The notes beneath the pieces are model-generated. The model did no database searches. It saw nothing but the letters and a program-made list of their open reading frames with translations, and was not told where the DNA came from. Positions 63,001 to 64,000 of a DNA stretch of 64,000 nucleotides are shown one piece after another; position 1 is the stretch's first letter, and the number at the start of each line of letters is the position of its first letter. The DNA lies in contig CALXVG010000002.1 of the NCBI GenBank assembly GCA_944391955.1, forward strand, positions 52,921 through 116,920, written 5' to 3'. This stretch comes from an uncultured Clostridia bacterium. GTDB taxonomy: Bacteria > Bacillota > Clostridia > TANB77 > CAG-508. The position numbers and the translations under genes were made by a program.

Positions 63001-63123
63001 CATTTACATTTTGAATTATATGAATTCAACACAACAAGAAACGTATATCAAACAGTAGATCCAGAATTATATGTAAATAAAAAGAGTTTTGGTTCAGTAG
63101 CATCACAAGTAATGGACATATAA
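60034..63123 (+). CDS. Secreted FnIII-repeat M23 metallopeptidase
   Basis: A 1029-residue secreted protein: signal peptide (about 1-29, ending VLAAS), nine fibronectin type III repeats of ~92 residues (each with VTGVRV-type start, ATQYQV core and TYKVRV end), then an M23/LytM peptidase domain (about 890-1015) with zinc ligands in HNGIDIP and in GPHLHFEL, a GNTGNSTG loop and the YAHGSK segment. It probably cuts peptidoglycan cross-bridges or binds the wall. Repeats 4-5 and 6-7 are a near-identical 570-bp duplication. GTGGGTGAT lies before ATG 60034, the same layout as the next gene. Confidence 0.88.
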   Translation: MMKGKKIYLKLSILTIITLLIVGTQVLAASLGKVTGVKAVPGKTSVTVSWSRLSGATQYQVDVYIPGIGWVPQSKTTALTKTITGFEEGETYKVRVTGYNGSTKGTTSSEVTFKTGANTSSGTVARPAQVTGVKVLVNNTSATVSWNRATNATQYQVDVYIPGIGWVSQSKTTALSKTITGFEPNTTYKVRVKAYNGTKAGTTSSAVSFKTAGTSSSTTKPAQVTGVRVTTDGTTATISWNSAANATQYQIDIYIPGVGWVTQTKIAGLSIKMRGFAAGTTYKVRVKAYNGTKAGTASTAVSFTIAGASSGTATPAQVTGVRVRPSNTTATISWNSAANATQYQVEIYIPGIGYVAQSKTTALSKTITGFEPNTTYKVRVKAYNGSVAGPVSSEVTFKTTASSSGSTTTKPAKVTGVRVTTSGTTATFSWNSAANATQYQIDIYIPGVGWVTQTKIAGLAIKMRGFTAGETYKVRIIGYNGSMAGTASTAVSFTIAGASSGTAIPAQVTGVRVRPSNTTATISWNSAANATQYQVEIYIPGIGYVAQSKTTALSKTITGFEPNTTYKVRVKAYNGSVAGPVSSEVTFKTTASSSGSTTTKPAKVTGVRVTTSGTTATFSWNSAANATQYQIDIYIPGVGWVTQTKIAGLAIKMRGFTAGETYKVRIIGYNGSIAGTASTAVSFTISSSEGGSTGGTTSLGQVTNVKAAPTENAVRVTWNRVSGATQYKVSIYIPGIGYASQGKVSTLYKDITGLNPDTTYKVKVTAYNGSTAGPESAEVTFKTSASKPVAPGAVTNITITNIGQEIAKINFNKATNATSYEVYLKTASTSYRAIGTTTNNYMNLTGLQAGTTYYVVIVAYNGVTPGAMSAEKNFTTTSKNSTLLWPIPGYTTISSKYGMRYHPTTGQYKKHNGIDIPVPTGTEVLAAADGKIILSDNNHASYGKYIMIDHGNGYRTLYAHGSKLVRTSGTVTQGEVIMLSGNTGNSTGPHLHFELYEFNTTRNVYQTVDPELYVNKKSFGSVASQVMDI
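60912..62051 (+). repeat. 570-bp tandem duplication inside the FnIII-M23 gene
   Basis: 60912-61481 and 61482-62051 are nearly identical at DNA level, differing at only a few bases; each encodes two FnIII repeats (190 residues). Copy number can change by slippage or recombination without breaking the frame. Confidence 0.85.
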
Positions 63124-63138
63124 TATAAAAATAAAAAG

Positions 63139-63174
63139 ATAAGAGAACGAGATAAACGTTCTCTTATTTTTTTT
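63139..63174 (+). terminator. Terminator after the FnIII-M23 gene
   Basis: ATAAGAGAACG pairs with CGTTCTCTTAT, followed by eight T. Confidence 0.9.
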
Positions 63175-63193
63175 GAAAAATGATTTATAAAAT

Positions 63194-63222
63194 TTGACAG
63201 TAGACATAAAATATGATAAAAT
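63194..63222 (+). promoter_or_regulatory. Promoter of the second FnIII gene
   Basis: TTGACA (63194-63199), 17 bp, TAAAAT (63217-63222) preceded by TATGA. Confidence 0.75.
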
Positions 63223-63263
63223 GTTGTAGGTTAAATATAGAGATAATAAAAAGGGGTGATTAT

Positions 63264-64000
63264 ATGATAAATAATAAAAAGGTTTCAGTAAAAATTTTAT
63301 TATTAATCATAATATTATTAGTACTAGCGAGCACACAAACATTAGCAGCTTCAGTTGCAAGAATAACAGGATTAAAAACTCAAAGTATAAGTGAGACAAA
63401 AGTAACAATTTCATGGAACAAATTAACAAATGTAACTGGATATCAAATATATGTAAAAGAAGATGGTGGAACATACAAACATATAGGAAATACAACAAGT
63501 ACACAAGTTTCTATAACAAATCTTCAAGAAGGGGAAACTTATTCTTTAAAAGTCAGAGGATATCAAACAACAAATGGAAGTACATCATATGGAAGCTTTT
63601 CAACTGAAATAACATTTACAACAAAAGGAACAAGTTCAAGTGAAGATACAAGCACAACAGTAGATAAAGCAACTAATTTAAAATTAAGAGCAGTAACAGA
63701 AACAACAGCAAAATTCACATGGACAAAATCATCAAATGCAACAGGATATGAAGTATATCTAAAAGAAGTTGGTGGAACATATCAAAATATAGGAAAAGTA
63801 ACAAGTACAAACTTAACAGTAACAGGATTAGCAGAAGGAACAACATATTACATAAAAATAAGAGCATATAGAACAGTAAATGGAACAACAACATATGCTA
63901 CAGCATATTCAAACGAAGTTAAGTTTACAACAAAAGGAACAAGTTCAAGTGAAGATACAAGCACAACAGTAGATAAAGCAACTAATTTAAAATTAAGAGC
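63264..64000 (+). CDS. Secreted FnIII-repeat protein, 3' end cut by the window
   Basis: The frame starts at ATG 63264, 6 bases after AAGGGGTGAT, and runs through the right edge. A signal peptide (about 1-31, ending TLAAS) precedes FnIII-type repeats with the pattern WNKLTNVTGYQIYVKE and WTKSSNATGYEVYLKE, each followed by a TSSSEDTSTT linker. The architecture and the 5' untranslated region resemble the upstream M23 gene, so the two are paralogs; whether this one has a catalytic domain is outside the window. Confidence 0.85.
   Translation, partial: MINNKKVSVKILLLIIILLVLASTQTLAASVARITGLKTQSISETKVTISWNKLTNVTGYQIYVKEDGGTYKHIGNTTSTQVSITNLQEGETYSLKVRGYQTTNGSTSYGSFSTEITFTTKGTSSSEDTSTTVDKATNLKLRAVTETTAKFTWTKSSNATGYEVYLKEVGGTYQNIGKVTSTNLTVTGLAEGTTYYIKIRAYRTVNGTTTYATAYSNEVKFTTKGTSSSEDTSTTVDKATNLKLR
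63615..64000 (+). repeat. 77-bp direct repeat inside the second FnIII gene
   Basis: 63615-63691 and 63924-64000 are identical, 309 bp apart; the second copy reaches the window edge. They cover the linker and the start of each FnIII unit. Confidence 0.85.

Noticed and set aside
1..64000. tRNA, rRNA, CRISPR arrays, transposase genes
   Set aside because: None could be recognised in any intergenic region on either strand.

Overview
The window is a 64-kb stretch of a very AT-rich, endospore-forming Firmicute, most likely an uncultured gut-type member of the Clostridia. The evidence is a complete spoIIIA operon in the classical order AA-AB-AC-AD-AE-AF-AG-AH, spoVG, an FtsK/SpoIIIE translocase, a Spo0A-family regulator, A/G-rich Shine-Dalgarno sites, AGA-dominated arginine usage and SipW-type signal peptidases. 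Nearly all genes lie on the + strand; only three are on the minus strand.

Layout. 0-5.3 kb: a lipoprotein tail, then tig-clpP-clpX, an HD-domain protein, a regulatory-like beta-sandwich protein and an XRE regulator. 5.4-8.0 kb: a candidate signalling locus made of a Spo0A-like response regulator, a 13-codon tryptophan-rich ORF between two hairpins, and an AgrC-like GHKL histidine kinase whose promoter is covered by a 12-bp dyad. 8.1-9.7 kb: small prepilin-like proteins. 9.8-17.1 kb: the translation operon rimP-nusA-ylxR-infB-rbfA-nrnA-truB (ylxQ is absent). 17-19.6 kb: a flippase, HU, DUF1294 and a CTP-type riboflavin-kinase-like (DUF120) protein. 20-25.5 kb: spoIIIA operon and spoVG. 25.7-29.3 kb: three further prepilin-like paralogs sharing nearly constant 5' ends and, in two cases, identical 3' ends. 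29.5-34.3 kb: rsmD, a coiled-coil protein, ftsK and mtaB. 34.4-37 kb: three proteins of unknown role, one transglutaminase-like.

37-59.3 kb is a dense surface-fibre-like locus: five SipW-type (S26B) signal-peptidase homologues, at least two with altered catalytic residues; six TasA/camelysin-like secreted or anchored proteins; a membrane-anchored McrB-like AAA+ ATPase with a DUF2357/McrC-like partner that shows no nuclease motif; unknown coiled-coil proteins; and a roughly 2800-residue surface protein with Gly-Gly-rich beta-solenoid repeats. From 59.4 kb to the end come a small membrane protein, a nine-FnIII-repeat M23 peptidase with a 570-bp internal tandem duplication, and the start of a second FnIII protein.

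The most unusual observation concerns the codon CGG. I found no CGG used as an ordinary in-frame arginine codon in any convincing gene here. The only four in-frame CGG codons lie in three otherwise intact genes (spoIIIAE, mtaB and a camelysin-like gene with two sites). At each one the frame breaks and is restored exactly by skipping the C, so that CGGA or CGGT yields glycine at a family-conserved position. This suggests a +1 recoding or quadruplet-decoding system, although a systematic sequence artefact must be excluded.

Promoters in the window repeatedly follow one pattern: a sigma-A -35, a 16-17 bp spacer and an extended -10 preceded by TATGN or TGN. No tRNA, rRNA, CRISPR array or transposase gene was seen, and no stretch longer than 300 bases lacks a gene.
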